From the NCBI GenBank assembly GCA_942492855.1, contig OW818647.1, positions 1-64,000 of the forward strand: DNA of 64,000 nt, read 5' to 3'. Position numbers and translations under genes: made by a program. This document shows positions 55,116 through 64,000 of the stretch, in pieces. Positions within the stretch are counted from its first letter, which is position 1, and the number at the start of each line of letters is the position of its first letter. Source of the DNA: G963677485 sp942492855. Its GTDB lineage: Bacteria; Armatimonadota; HRBIN16. The notes below the pieces were generated by a model. It did not search any database. It saw nothing but the letters and a program-made list of their open reading frames with translations, and had not been told where the DNA came from.

Positions 55116-57419
55116 TCACGGATTCCATGGAAGCCCGGGATCACCAACGATATCCGGCAGTGCTAGTTTTTTGTTTTTTTCATTCTCTCCAAACCAAACG
55201 TAGTTCATTCCGTCAGGCATTGGACTCTCTGTTGTCCTTGGGTAGCATACCGTCAGGCCATCGTTGTACCCCGTCGCACTCTGCAAAAAGGCCGCGATGA
55301 ACGGCGTGTCCAGGAACGAATGGCCTTTGTGATATGCGGAAATGACAGCAGTCTGGTAACCATTAACTATGCTGTCCACAGTTGGTTGGTCGACATTAGG
55401 GGCCACAGCCGTCAAGGAGGAGTAGTGTTCTTTCCACTGCTGCCCTGTTCCGAGTTCATGACCCTTGATGCTTATGCTCACGCTGCCAAACCCCAGAGGT
55501 TTACCACCACCCAGTCGATGGTAATGGTTCTCACCCAGACTGAGCAGCCACAGCAGTGCGCCTAGTTCCTCCTTCGACATGTTGATCACATCGATATCGA
55601 ACTTGAAGATGGTGGATTTGGGAACCCATCCTTTGATGGATCGATACTGACTGGGATGGTCGGTGCCCATTTTATAAAACTCTCTTGGACGTCCACCTTG
55701 AGCCGGTTTGTTACTGTTACTCCAGTATTCCGCTGGTAAACCAGCATGATGCGGGTATACTTTTCTGCCTCTCCAGCCTTTTGTACCAGAGTAGCCAGCA
55801 GCGTTCCGATTGCGGTTATCGGGCTGCTTTTGCCCATGGTCGTCCATAGCTAGATAGAACTTGCCCTGTGCCGGGCAAGGCTGACCAAGTATGGCTAGAG
55901 GTAACGTCGGGTTATACGACATTATGGTTGCATTCGCACCAGGGATGCACTGGACATTGAACACCCTCAATTGGCCCTTATAGGCGGTTGGAAGCGTTTC
56001 TCCATTCGCACTCGTTTCTGTTTTCTGCTTTCCCGATGCCGCCCAGCCAAAAACTCGGTCCGTGGGGGAAAGATCCGCTATGGAGGTAGCGGGCTTAAGG
56101 CTATCATCGATGAAAGAGATCGGTGCCTTTTCATACAGCTTTCGCGCGATCTGAACAGGGTATAGAGCGGTTACCGATGCGATGGATCCACCTGCGCCCC
56201 AATTAACCTTGGCATAACAGAGAGTCCCATCAGAGAGTACACGTTCGGAATCTCCTGCCTCAATGTGACGCGACCACACGCACCTATTTGGCAGGGCAGG
56301 TGGTGCTTTCATGCCCTTCTTAATCTCGTCTTTATGAATTGTCTGGTAATTGCTTATTAACTCTTTCCACTGATTGGTATGTTCGTCCAGTAAAGGGGTT
56401 CTATAACGTGGCATCAACGTAGGATTATCAATGAAGAATATCTTTTCGTCGTGTTTATTTCCCATATTCAATCTACTAATGTATACATACCCATGGTATA
56501 CAGGAGTTCCGGGTATTACTGGACTGGCGGTATAAACCTGAGTAACCTCCATGAAGTTAAAACCACGTCGGTGAGGCACGACCCTTGCGGTGAACCATAC
56601 CTCCTGTCTATGCTGAAATCCTGAGAGTACGCTACGTGCAGCGGGGTATGCAGGTACCCACGCGGCATACATATCACGTCCCGCAGGCGGTCTTCGCATA
56701 CCCGGATAAAGCTGTATATAGTTCCCCTCAATTCGTGCAGGAACCAAATCTCTGGCTTCACCCGTCTCCATTCGATATGCCAGCCGTTCGTTATGTGGTT
56801 CCAGCACACCCATCCGAGAGTTGGTCACAGCTTCATAAGCAGAGCGCAGCATTCCTTTGATGGAAGTCGCCGGCAGGTATGGCTTGCCATCCGTGCCGAT
56901 TCTCACGGGGTAGGTCTTGTGCTTATGTGTATCTTCCTCTGCGCGGGAAGCATCGTTGATCAGAAGTGGGGTTTTCACTTTGAGTTCTACATGGATGCGC
57001 CCGCTGTAGTGATCATCGAGATATTGTTCGTGACCCACAGGCGGGCGGTCGCCAAGCTCACCATCCCTAACACGTGGTAAAGCGGGGACGAAGTTGTAGG
57101 GATTATGGAATGCTGTGTCGTTAAAGGCCGCAGGGGTAGAGTCATGTGGCGGCAGTGTTTCGATGGTATGAGGTTCTTGATCGTTGTGGTCATCTGGCAG
57201 CACGCCATCTGGCAGCACGCCATCTGGCCGCACATTCACAATGGTGTTTCCGCAAAACTCAAACAAGACATTGGTTGGCGATGTTATCGTGAGTAATAAC
57301 TTCTCCACAGCATCAATGGCCACCGATAGCTCTTCGACTCTTCCCGTACCAACTGTGCGATTAATTACAAAACTACCATCGGCCTTCTTTACAAGTGTTC
57401 CGAACTTAGGCTTTGCCAT
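55116..57419 (-). CDS. Type III-D RAMP protein (TIGR03986 type)
   Basis: 767 residues. The first ~130 are poorly conserved and carry a tandem repeat PDGVLPDGVLPDD. Then comes a RAMP fold with VKTPLLINDASRAEEDTHKH, YLPATSIKGMLRSAYE and, near the C-terminus, the glycine-rich LGGGKPLGFGSVSIS. Large Cas7-like proteins of this kind accompany csx10, csx19 and csm3-like genes in III-D complexes, where they form part of the backbone. It overlaps the csx19 gene by 14 bases. Confidence 0.8.
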   Translation of the reverse strand: MAKPKFGTLVKKADGSFVINRTVGTGRVEELSVAIDAVEKLLLTITSPTNVLFEFCGNTIVNVRPDGVLPDGVLPDDHNDQEPHTIETLPPHDSTPAAFNDTAFHNPYNFVPALPRVRDGELGDRPPVGHEQYLDDHYSGRIHVELKVKTPLLINDASRAEEDTHKHKTYPVRIGTDGKPYLPATSIKGMLRSAYEAVTNSRMGVLEPHNERLAYRMETGEARDLVPARIEGNYIQLYPGMRRPPAGRDMYAAWVPAYPAARSVLSGFQHRQEVWFTARVVPHRRGFNFMEVTQVYTASPVIPGTPVYHGYVYISRLNMGNKHDEKIFFIDNPTLMPRYRTPLLDEHTNQWKELISNYQTIHKDEIKKGMKAPPALPNRCVWSRHIEAGDSERVLSDGTLCYAKVNWGAGGSIASVTALYPVQIARKLYEKAPISFIDDSLKPATSIADLSPTDRVFGWAASGKQKTETSANGETLPTAYKGQLRVFNVQCIPGANATIMSYNPTLPLAILGQPCPAQGKFYLAMDDHGQKQPDNRNRNAAGYSGTKGWRGRKVYPHHAGLPAEYWSNSNKPAQGGRPREFYKMGTDHPSQYRSIKGWVPKSTIFKFDIDVINMSKEELGALLWLLSLGENHYHRLGGGKPLGFGSVSISIKGHELGTGQQWKEHYSSLTAVAPNVDQPTVDSIVNGYQTAVISAYHKGHSFLDTPFIAAFLQSATGYNDGLTVCYPRTTESPMPDGMNYVWFGENEKNKKLALPDIVGDPGLPWNP
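57186..57232. repeat. 15-base tandem repeat within RAMP gene
   Basis: The unit CATCTGGCAGCACGC occurs twice in full, with a third partial copy (CATCTGGCCGCAC). It encodes the PDGVL repeats and could change length by slippage in whole codons. Confidence 0.8.
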
Positions 57420-57966
57420 TAGTTGCCTCCAGTTTGATTAGGCGTTCTTCGATCACTTCTACGTTGCCGTATTTGTCATATTCGCGATGCCCGAGGTATT
57501 CCTTCGTTACGATTTTGACACTTTGTTCTTTCGTAGCAGAGATCGGCACTTCAACTGTGCCAATCCGTGCTGCTGATAACGAGCTCCAGCCATCTGCATT
57601 TCCCAACGCACTGCCCCATATGAGGTATCGGTTGTCTGCGGCCTCCAGGTAGTTGAGGTCGGCCTCATCCCAAGCCTTGATATCCAGCTCACCTTCTGAC
57701 AGCAAAGCCGCATTACCAAGGCCGGCGTTGGTGTTCAACCAGCGGAACTCGGCACTCTCCGAAAACACCCGGGCTTCAAACACGGAGTTCAGGTCTATCG
57801 CCTCATTATTCGACACCTTGAACTCCGTGCCGGCCAATTTTGCCACATGGCAGACTTGGTATGAGTAGAGCAGTGCCACCGCATTGGGACCGATGGCATT
57901 CTTAGCTGCTTCCAGAGCATCCTTGAGCGTGATGCCTTCTTTAAACCTGGAATAGAGCGTATACAT
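57406..57966 (-). CDS. csx19: CRISPR-associated protein Csx19
   Basis: 186 residues with VFEARVFSESAEFRWLNT, AADNRYLIWGSAL and VKEYLG-like KIVTKEYLGHREYDKYGNVE, as in the Csx19 (TIGR03984) family that marks type III-D loci. Its start overlaps the stop of the previous gene (TAATG). The role in the complex is not well known. It contacts the RAMP backbone in III-D effectors by inference. Confidence 0.8.
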   Translation of the reverse strand: MYTLYSRFKEGITLKDALEAAKNAIGPNAVALLYSYQVCHVAKLAGTEFKVSNNEAIDLNSVFEARVFSESAEFRWLNTNAGLGNAALLSEGELDIKAWDEADLNYLEAADNRYLIWGSALGNADGWSSLSAARIGTVEVPISATKEQSVKIVTKEYLGHREYDKYGNVEVIEERLIKLEATNGKA

Positions 57967-59495
57967 TATTCACTTCCTCCTTTGACATAACCGATGCGTG
58001 TCTGCCAGGCTCCGTCTAGTGTTGTCAATACGGCTTGGTATAGCCCTGTCAAGTTCCCCTTGTCCAGGCACGCGTCTTTCAAGAGTTTACAGTCACCGTT
58101 AGAATTGGTCACCTTGATCTCAACTTTCTCAACCACGACGGATCCTAGACCGCGGTTGGTGCCAAAGCCAAGCGGCATTCTGGCATTGGCAAAGTCTCTC
58201 AGCAGAAACAGCAGGAAGGCCACCGCAGCCAGCCAATCTTCTTTGACTACCCGACCCAGGTCCAGCTCCATGTGGATGGGCTCCCAGGGAATGTGGTGCG
58301 GCTCAAACACGTTGTATAGTGCCGAATCAGCCGCGCCGCCCGTCCAGCGGTCAATAGCCACATGGAACGCGTGCTGGAAGGCTTCACGATTTAGTTGCAG
58401 CCGTGTAGTAGCGTTATCCATGTTGACGACCAGCTCACCCTCGTCTGATGCGTTTTGAATGGTGTCCCATTCGGTATCTTGGAGTATGCTTTTTGCATAA
58501 CACTCATCAATGCTGAGCGCACCGAGACCAGGCTGTATGTCGGTCGGCGGGTTCTTGATATCCGCCGGTTTACCCGATACCCCGAATAGTGCCTCAACAA
58601 GTGAAGGCTGCGTACCCTCACAGACCGTCTTCCATATCCGTTCCGCCTGGCTGCGGAAGGTGCCTTTCAGAGAACTGCCAGGAATTACGAAAGCTACATT
58701 GGACGAATCTGTGTGGCTGACTAAAGGCAGCATATCAACTGCTATCCCATCGTACCCTGCCTTCACAAACAGAGCATCTTCAGGCTTCCAGGTTATGTCT
58801 ACGACCACACGGGGGTTGCCTGCGAGTGATTTCGAACTATTAAGACTATCAGTGCTTTTCTTCTTATCGTTATCTTTGCCTTTCAGATAGTCTAACATGC
58901 CGGCACGATTGTTGAGCACATGCTTAGTGACGATATCCTGGTTCATATCCGCATCAAGCTTCAGCCTGCCCTGGCCCTTCGACTTACCAGCACCAAACCG
59001 GATGAGGCCTTTATGTAACGCTTCAAGCATATCACGGAGCATGGCTTCAACATCGTTAATGTCACCATCTTCTGTGACGGAAATGCTAAATGATAGGGGG
59101 ACAATGGTGCCTTTTGGCAGGATGGTATAGGAGTATTTTTGCTTGTCCATCGCTGTTCCCCATTTGTGGTCTATGGTCACTCCATCTCGCATTTCATCGC
59201 ACACATTTTCGGCCAGAATGGAGTTTTCCAACACGATCAAGCTGGCGCCACCCTTTGCAGTGTCGTTATCTCCCCAAATCCTATTAAAGATAACTTTTTC
59301 GTTCTTCCATCGCTGCCCACAGTAAGCCCGTAAAGCCCCCGCGAGGCTCGTCCCCGGGATATAAAACCGGCCTTGGCCGTCCTGCGCCAACGCCATATCT
59401 ACATCAGCATCGCCGCCCATGCCACCCACATGTAAGGGGGTAAGGGCTATCAGATGCGCGTCCACGATGTACTTCGCGATTATTGTCCTAGCCAT
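57966..59495 (-). CDS. Double Csm3/Cas7 RAMP protein
   Basis: 509 residues from ATG 59495, overlapping csx10 by 8 bases. Two Csm3-like domains are fused. The first (about 1-205) has TPLHVGG, ADVDMALAQD, YIPGTSLAGALRAYC and the G-rich GAGKSKGQGRLKL. The second (about 235-480) has GIAVDMLPLVSH, VIPGSSLKGTFRSQAE and GFGTNRGLGSVVVE. Each domain has an Asp in the position used by Csm3 to cut target RNA, so two cuts per protein are possible. Confidence 0.85.
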   Translation of the reverse strand: MARTIIAKYIVDAHLIALTPLHVGGMGGDADVDMALAQDGQGRFYIPGTSLAGALRAYCGQRWKNEKVIFNRIWGDNDTAKGGASLIVLENSILAENVCDEMRDGVTIDHKWGTAMDKQKYSYTILPKGTIVPLSFSISVTEDGDINDVEAMLRDMLEALHKGLIRFGAGKSKGQGRLKLDADMNQDIVTKHVLNNRAGMLDYLKGKDNDKKKSTDSLNSSKSLAGNPRVVVDITWKPEDALFVKAGYDGIAVDMLPLVSHTDSSNVAFVIPGSSLKGTFRSQAERIWKTVCEGTQPSLVEALFGVSGKPADIKNPPTDIQPGLGALSIDECYAKSILQDTEWDTIQNASDEGELVVNMDNATTRLQLNREAFQHAFHVAIDRWTGGAADSALYNVFEPHHIPWEPIHMELDLGRVVKEDWLAAVAFLLFLLRDFANARMPLGFGTNRGLGSVVVEKVEIKVTNSNGDCKLLKDACLDKGNLTGLYQAVLTTLDGAWQTRIGYVKGGSE

Positions 59496-62034
59496 TCTGT
59501 ACCGTCCCTTCTGTGACAGCCTTTTCGCCTTCGCGCTTGATCGAACGGATGCAGGCGTCAAACAGAGCATGCACCGCTTCCGCCCATAACGCTGTTTTTA
59601 CTTCCGTTTCGTCCGTGAGGATGGGAGGTTCGTCATCATCTGGGTGGATGGAAGGTTTAGGATACAGTAGATTCCAAATAGTATCAGCCTCTTGCACAAT
59701 TGCGCCAACTTTACCAGGTTTGGCAATCTTCTGTTCACAACCTGATTCATCGATGGTTTTTTCGTAGGTAATAAATGCCTCCGTAAGCCACTTGTCTTTT
59801 CGATTGTGATTATCTTGAAGATGTCCCCACCAACCTGTGAACACCTCATGATTCACCTTGTTCACTCTGCCGATCACCTGTCGGAGTGCTCCGAGCTGGC
59901 TTGCTTTAGGCTTATCTTGCGTTATCCCGATATTCGTCTTGATCCAGTCCTGTTTACTGGCACATTCCAGCACCTTATAGCGGATGGCCTTACGCCACGC
60001 TTCCAGTTCAATCACGGGCTTGAATGTTTCGAGGGCCTCTGCTGCTTCTTGGGACAGTGGTGAAGCCGGAGCTTCTGGGTTTTGGTCACCTCGGACTTCT
60101 GGGCTCGGATCGTTCTGATCTTTTGGCTTCCATTGTTTTTGTGTGAGGTTGTTTTGGGAAAGAATGTCGCTATTGAACAGCATCTGGCCAAACCCTTCCG
60201 CGCAACGCTCGCCGAAGCCGGATTCTTCAATGTCCCGTAGCTTTTTATCGCAAACAGCCACCGACCCAACAACCTCAAACACGAAACACGACCCAGCCAT
60301 GAGGCCTGCCAGCGTGGGCCGCGGCAGACCCCATTTCACACTCCAAGAACCGGTGCGGCGTCTGCGTGCCATGACAGACAGCAGTTCCTTTGTATGTCTA
60401 GGTGTGAGTGTGACACCCAGCTTTCCACCCAGCAGCTTGGCGAACAGATTGATGTCGGACGATGGCCGCAACCGCGCATCCCTGAATAGCACATCAGACA
60501 ACAGCCAGACGGTCAGGAGTTTGGTTTGGCTGTTGTTACTGTCGGTTTCTACCTCACTGAGCAGAGATGACTGGTTTTTGACCGCGAGCTCCGCTTGTTC
60601 AGTTGTTTCAACTTCAATTTCTATGGTCACAAGATCGGCCGTCGTTATCGAAACCTGCCCATATTCATCTTTCTTGGCGTAACCAACGCGGTAGTCACTG
60701 CTCAGAGCAGCCTTGAACGACGACAGATCAATATCTTTATCTTTAATCCGAAGTTGGGCACGTAATACCGAGCCAGAGGCTATCGATGTATATGTATAAA
60801 CACCGCCCACACTATGATTTGGCCGTTGTTCTTTGTCATCGATGATGTTGTGAGTGACCAATCCATGGCTCACATTCCCGGAATAGAAATTGGTAGCGGT
60901 ATATGCGGTCATGTATCCATGCCGGATACCTTTGATTTGCTTGTCTTCAGGTCCAGCAAAAAACCTATTTATTACTTTTTTGTTATCTCCCATCTTCTCT
61001 TCAAAGAAAGCTTGGGGAATGGGCAAGCTCTGTTTCTTATCGATTTCGATGGTCGCGTTGGTGATCACCAGTTCACCGCGTTTCACTGCTTCAATAGCAT
61101 GATTCCCGAGGGCACGGGTGACAAACGGTAGAAGCAGGGTTCCCGGAATGTAGTCCAGGCAGGTTACGACGTTGCCAAGCGTCGGCCCTGCGATTACCAA
61201 GGGAGACTTCGCGGTGATCACGAGGTCTAGAACCTGCCAACTGGATTTACTATCGGCTTCTTGTGTCGTGTTGTCTTGGACGCTTGTCTCTGCTGGTGTT
61301 GTACCACTTTCCGTTGATGCTAAGGGCACCTGTCTCGTCTTGGCTTCATCATTGCTGTCGGCCTCTGGAGGCTTAGGACACTCTTCACAATTACTGATGA
61401 CCTCTACGGCGTCAAAGTCAGGTTTGTTCACAGTGAGCCTGCATTTCCCGCTGCCTCTGCGCCGATCGCCCCCAAGCCTCTCCACCAACTGGGCACCAGC
61501 GACCAGTAACGCTTTAGCGACATTGGCGGCACCCTTGACCTCGGGCAGCTCCAGCTCTGCCTCACCCACCAGAACACATCCGCTCCTCACCATTTCATGA
61601 AACATCAGGTGATCCTGCCTTGCATAACCCGTAAGCGGGTCTATAGACATGCTGGGTTTTACAAATGTGAGAGCCTCACGCAGCTCCCTGTTCTCCTTGA
61701 TGACTAGTTTGTCGCGCAGATTGGCTGGTAAATGCAGCGAGGTGACTGATAGTGCCGCCTGCTTTGGTGCCTTGGTAGCGGCTTTGTTTGTGTTCGGTTG
61801 TTCGCCAAACAGGTAATCCACCCACAGCTTCCATTCATTACGTTTATCACCGTCATCGAGACCAAATGCAACGGTCTCACAAGCGTCTCGCCAGATGCCT
61901 ACTAAAGTACGCCCAGGAACATATGGGAGCCCGTCTTCATCACGCCGTACCAGCCGGTCTACATCACCGGGTCGGCCTGCACCGCTGCTGATATGCCAGT
62001 CAGACAGCATCACCATGTTAAGACTCAGTTTCAT
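59488..62034 (-). CDS. csx10: Csx10 (Cas5-like) of type III-D, long form
   Basis: 848 residues from ATG 62034. The first RAMP has VMLSDWHISSGAG, YVPGRTLVGIWRDA and the G-rich GGDRRRGSGKCRL. A Ser/Thr/Glu-rich linker (about 235-285) follows. The second RAMP has VIAGPTLGNVV, DYIPGTLLLPF and the G-rich ERCAEGFGQML. A C-terminal helical region has SQLGALRQVIGRVN. It should cap the 5' end of the crRNA next to Cas10. It overlaps cas10 by 17 bases. Confidence 0.85.
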   Translation of the reverse strand: MKLSLNMVMLSDWHISSGAGRPGDVDRLVRRDEDGLPYVPGRTLVGIWRDACETVAFGLDDGDKRNEWKLWVDYLFGEQPNTNKAATKAPKQAALSVTSLHLPANLRDKLVIKENRELREALTFVKPSMSIDPLTGYARQDHLMFHEMVRSGCVLVGEAELELPEVKGAANVAKALLVAGAQLVERLGGDRRRGSGKCRLTVNKPDFDAVEVISNCEECPKPPEADSNDEAKTRQVPLASTESGTTPAETSVQDNTTQEADSKSSWQVLDLVITAKSPLVIAGPTLGNVVTCLDYIPGTLLLPFVTRALGNHAIEAVKRGELVITNATIEIDKKQSLPIPQAFFEEKMGDNKKVINRFFAGPEDKQIKGIRHGYMTAYTATNFYSGNVSHGLVTHNIIDDKEQRPNHSVGGVYTYTSIASGSVLRAQLRIKDKDIDLSSFKAALSSDYRVGYAKKDEYGQVSITTADLVTIEIEVETTEQAELAVKNQSSLLSEVETDSNNSQTKLLTVWLLSDVLFRDARLRPSSDINLFAKLLGGKLGVTLTPRHTKELLSVMARRRRTGSWSVKWGLPRPTLAGLMAGSCFVFEVVGSVAVCDKKLRDIEESGFGERCAEGFGQMLFNSDILSQNNLTQKQWKPKDQNDPSPEVRGDQNPEAPASPLSQEAAEALETFKPVIELEAWRKAIRYKVLECASKQDWIKTNIGITQDKPKASQLGALRQVIGRVNKVNHEVFTGWWGHLQDNHNRKDKWLTEAFITYEKTIDESGCEQKIAKPGKVGAIVQEADTIWNLLYPKPSIHPDDDEPPILTDETEVKTALWAEAVHALFDACIRSIKREGEKAVTEGTVQNG

Positions 62035-63688
62035 TGTGAACCTCCTTACAACACTCGCCCTTGATGAACTCTTCAATATCGATCGCATCGATCAGCGCAG
62101 TCACTGATATGGTCTTACCGTCAGCGTTTTCCTCCCAGAAAAGCGTATGATCTTTACCTTCAAAGCCACCCAGATTCTGAGCATACCTCTGTCGGATCAG
62201 CTTGTATCTATGGTTCGCAAACTCTTTGCCCCCGAAAAGGTCAGAGCGCAACTGGTGCATCTGTGAGTTAGGCAAGCACCGTTTGTTATTTTCATCCTTC
62301 TCCAACAAAGCTTCAGCTCGTGCCAAAAGCGTGCTCCATCGGTGGTGTTTTACCCAATCTACGTTGGGTAACCCATCAGTCGGTGTGACTATTAGCGGAC
62401 GTCCATGAAGCCGAGTCGAGCCACTATCTACCTCAAGATGTGTTCTGATAGCTTCCAGGTCAACCACGCTGGAATCATACAGTATATGGAAGTCTAGCGC
62501 AGAACACGGATACGGTTGGTCGCCTTGCTTCACCAGTTTTTTCACCGTCTTCGCCTGTTTGATCAAATCCGCAGCCAGCCCATATGCGGTCGCAAATGGG
62601 AAGTGCGGTTTTACTATTGCTACACCTGCGCATGACGAAAGTCGGCTAGGAAGATCGGGATGTTTGTTCTTACTATTGTAGTCACCTATTACATCCTTCA
62701 CTACCTTGTTGTTTTGTGTCTGCTTCTCGAATGCGGTCAGGAAGCAGTTGGTGAACTTCAGCGCATATTCACCATCGCATACGATGGTCAAGTCGTCGCC
62801 TCCAACAATGAGCGGCACCACTGGCAGCTCAGGCCTGTTACCAAACACCTTCAGAGCGGTTTTAAACGCTTCTTCAGTGCAGATATCCATCTGTATGGAG
62901 AATGCTCTTAACTTATTGATGTAATTCCTGTTGAATGGTATGAATTCTAGAGCATCCTCAATGCATTTGTCAAAACTCATGAAGAGTTGGCCTAACCCAT
63001 TACCATCGGCATGCACTACCGCTTGCCATGGGGTAGAGAGCTGATCGAGTGACTGGCTGAATGTCTTGTCAGATAGCAGCCTTCCGAACCGTTCGTAGGC
63101 TTTATCTCTCCACTCCCCTTTGGTTTTGGTTACTTTCGAGATATCATTTTTATCTTCAACTATGTAGGCAGGGGCACCAGATGATGAACACTCTGCGATA
63201 ATCGGAATCCTGCCAAATCGCATCTCCGGTCCATACTGGTAGGCCCGCTCTTCTTCATATAACTCATGAACTTGAGTGATTTCTGCATGTACCCGGCTTG
63301 TTTCCAAACTAAATGCGGGTCCTACGACACCGATGATATGCATGCCCGGTGCCTCATTTATTGCTCTTTTTGTGACATTGGCAACAATCTGTTTTCCAAT
63401 CTCATGCGAGTTCACCAACAGAAGCGCCTTACCTGAGGTGGAGACTAACACCTCCACAAGGTTTATGTCACTCACAGGTTTATTGATAGCATCATCTAGC
63501 AGTTTGTCACGCAGGGTGGACACATCCTCATCCCACAATTTCGGGCCACCTGCTTCATATACCGCCTCAAGTACCCACTGCGTGCCGGCGCGGTAGGTCA
63601 ATTCAGAAGCACCGACGTGTTCTCGAAGTTTGTTGGATGCGAAGATGTAGCTTTGGTTACCTGAGGTTTCAATTAAAACAAGATGCAT
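62018..63688 (-). CDS. cas10: Cas10 without HD domain, active GGDD palm
   Basis: 556 residues. The first palm-like part starts MHLVLIETSGNQSYIFASNK. The second palm has HADGNGLGQLF (about 227-236) and GGDD (296-299), so cyclic-oligoadenylate synthesis is expected. A helical C-terminal domain follows. There is no N-terminal HD nuclease, so the complex should lack Cas10 ssDNase activity, as in many III-D systems. It is the first gene of the five-gene effector operon, with a GAGGAG ribosome site. Confidence 0.93.
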   Translation of the reverse strand: MHLVLIETSGNQSYIFASNKLREHVGASELTYRAGTQWVLEAVYEAGGPKLWDEDVSTLRDKLLDDAINKPVSDINLVEVLVSTSGKALLLVNSHEIGKQIVANVTKRAINEAPGMHIIGVVGPAFSLETSRVHAEITQVHELYEEERAYQYGPEMRFGRIPIIAECSSSGAPAYIVEDKNDISKVTKTKGEWRDKAYERFGRLLSDKTFSQSLDQLSTPWQAVVHADGNGLGQLFMSFDKCIEDALEFIPFNRNYINKLRAFSIQMDICTEEAFKTALKVFGNRPELPVVPLIVGGDDLTIVCDGEYALKFTNCFLTAFEKQTQNNKVVKDVIGDYNSKNKHPDLPSRLSSCAGVAIVKPHFPFATAYGLAADLIKQAKTVKKLVKQGDQPYPCSALDFHILYDSSVVDLEAIRTHLEVDSGSTRLHGRPLIVTPTDGLPNVDWVKHHRWSTLLARAEALLEKDENNKRCLPNSQMHQLRSDLFGGKEFANHRYKLIRQRYAQNLGGFEGKDHTLFWEENADGKTISVTALIDAIDIEEFIKGECCKEVHNETES

Positions 63689-64000
63689 TTCTTATTACTC
63701 CTCGTATTGATCGAATATTGGCACATAAACTTGTTACCGGTATGTGATCCGACACATATGTCAGCTGTCATTGAAACACTAGATCGATTGTACCCGAACA
63801 TTCACGATTTGCACGCTATCTGAGTTGTATTTTTCCAAATATGCGAAAATCGAATGAGTCAGCGGGTTTTTAGGTTACACCAGGCCTACTCCTCTGCCAA
63901 AACAGCTCGCACAGAAATCGATCACAGCGCCATATTTCGTGCCCAATAAACCAGATCAGCGAAAATGGAGCTTTACTAGCGAAATCGCCGATAAACTATC
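63689..64000. other. Upstream region of cas10 operon
   Basis: There is no gene. The operon promoter should lie here, but I cannot fix the boxes. The 12-base word CATATTTCGTGC (about 63931) also occurs in the leader of array 1 at 44972. Confidence 0.4.

Noticed and set aside
63925..63950. Shared word CATATTTCGTGC near cas10 and in the array 1 leader as a common regulatory site
   Set aside because: It is only 12 bases and the flanks do not match. It could be chance, so it is mentioned only as a note.

Overview
Origin. This looks like a bacterial chromosome segment, most likely from a gammaproteobacterium. The reasons are ATG/GTG/TTG starts with Shine-Dalgarno sites, a bacterial tRNA-Pro(GGG), and Wzx/Wzy-type surface polysaccharide genes of wbp/fnl/gmd type. 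The taxonomic guess is weak. Nearly all of the window is accessory DNA.

Layout. (1) 1-7122 and 30703-37822 are two nearly identical, inverted copies of a ~7.1 kb integrated element. In order it carries a tRNA-Pro half, a tyrosine recombinase, a membrane-anchored protein, a small unknown protein, an NrS-1-like primase-polymerase, a RepA-like ATPase, a winged-helix-like partner, a large DNA dyad, a small-terminase-like protein and broken phage structural genes. This gene set resembles a phage satellite or plasmid-phage element. Each copy carries different inactivating indels. (2) Between the copies, 7507-27889 is a minus-strand polysaccharide cluster. It has genes for GDP-L-fucose (gmd, fcl), UDP-L-FucNAc (fnlA/B/C) and a UDP-diacetamido-glucuronic-acid-type sugar (wbpA/B/D/E-like), several glycosyltransferases, Wzx, Wzy and an initiating sugar transferase. 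A frameshifted IS1380-family element (about 28006-30280) lies at its upstream end. (3) Right of the tRNA is a large TOTE-type primase-helicase (37873-40344).

(4) 41061-64000 is a type III-D CRISPR-Cas region, mostly on the minus strand. Cas10 (GGDD, no HD domain), Csx10, a double-Csm3 RAMP, Csx19 and a TIGR03986-type RAMP form the effector operon. Csx15 and a CARF-RelE effector (Cami1-like) point to cyclic-oligoadenylate signalling. Cas6, Cas1 and Cas2 are followed in one minus-strand run by a cassette with no described function that I recognise. The cassette has two soluble/membrane small-protein pairs made by tandem duplication, a third membrane paralogue and a classical AAA+ ATPase, and it ends at the leader of a 52-repeat array. 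A second array of 8 repeats, with a distinct repeat, lies upstream of cas6.

How the parts could work together. The two arrays share one Cas6 and one Cas10 complex. Target RNA recognition would activate the Cas10 palm to make cyclic oligoadenylate. That would switch on the CARF-RelE ribonuclease and be buffered by Csx15. The AAA+/membrane cassette and a plus-strand pair of paralogous unknown proteins (53393-54539) are the best candidates for undescribed type III accessory functions. All family assignments come from reading motifs by eye. No database search was run.
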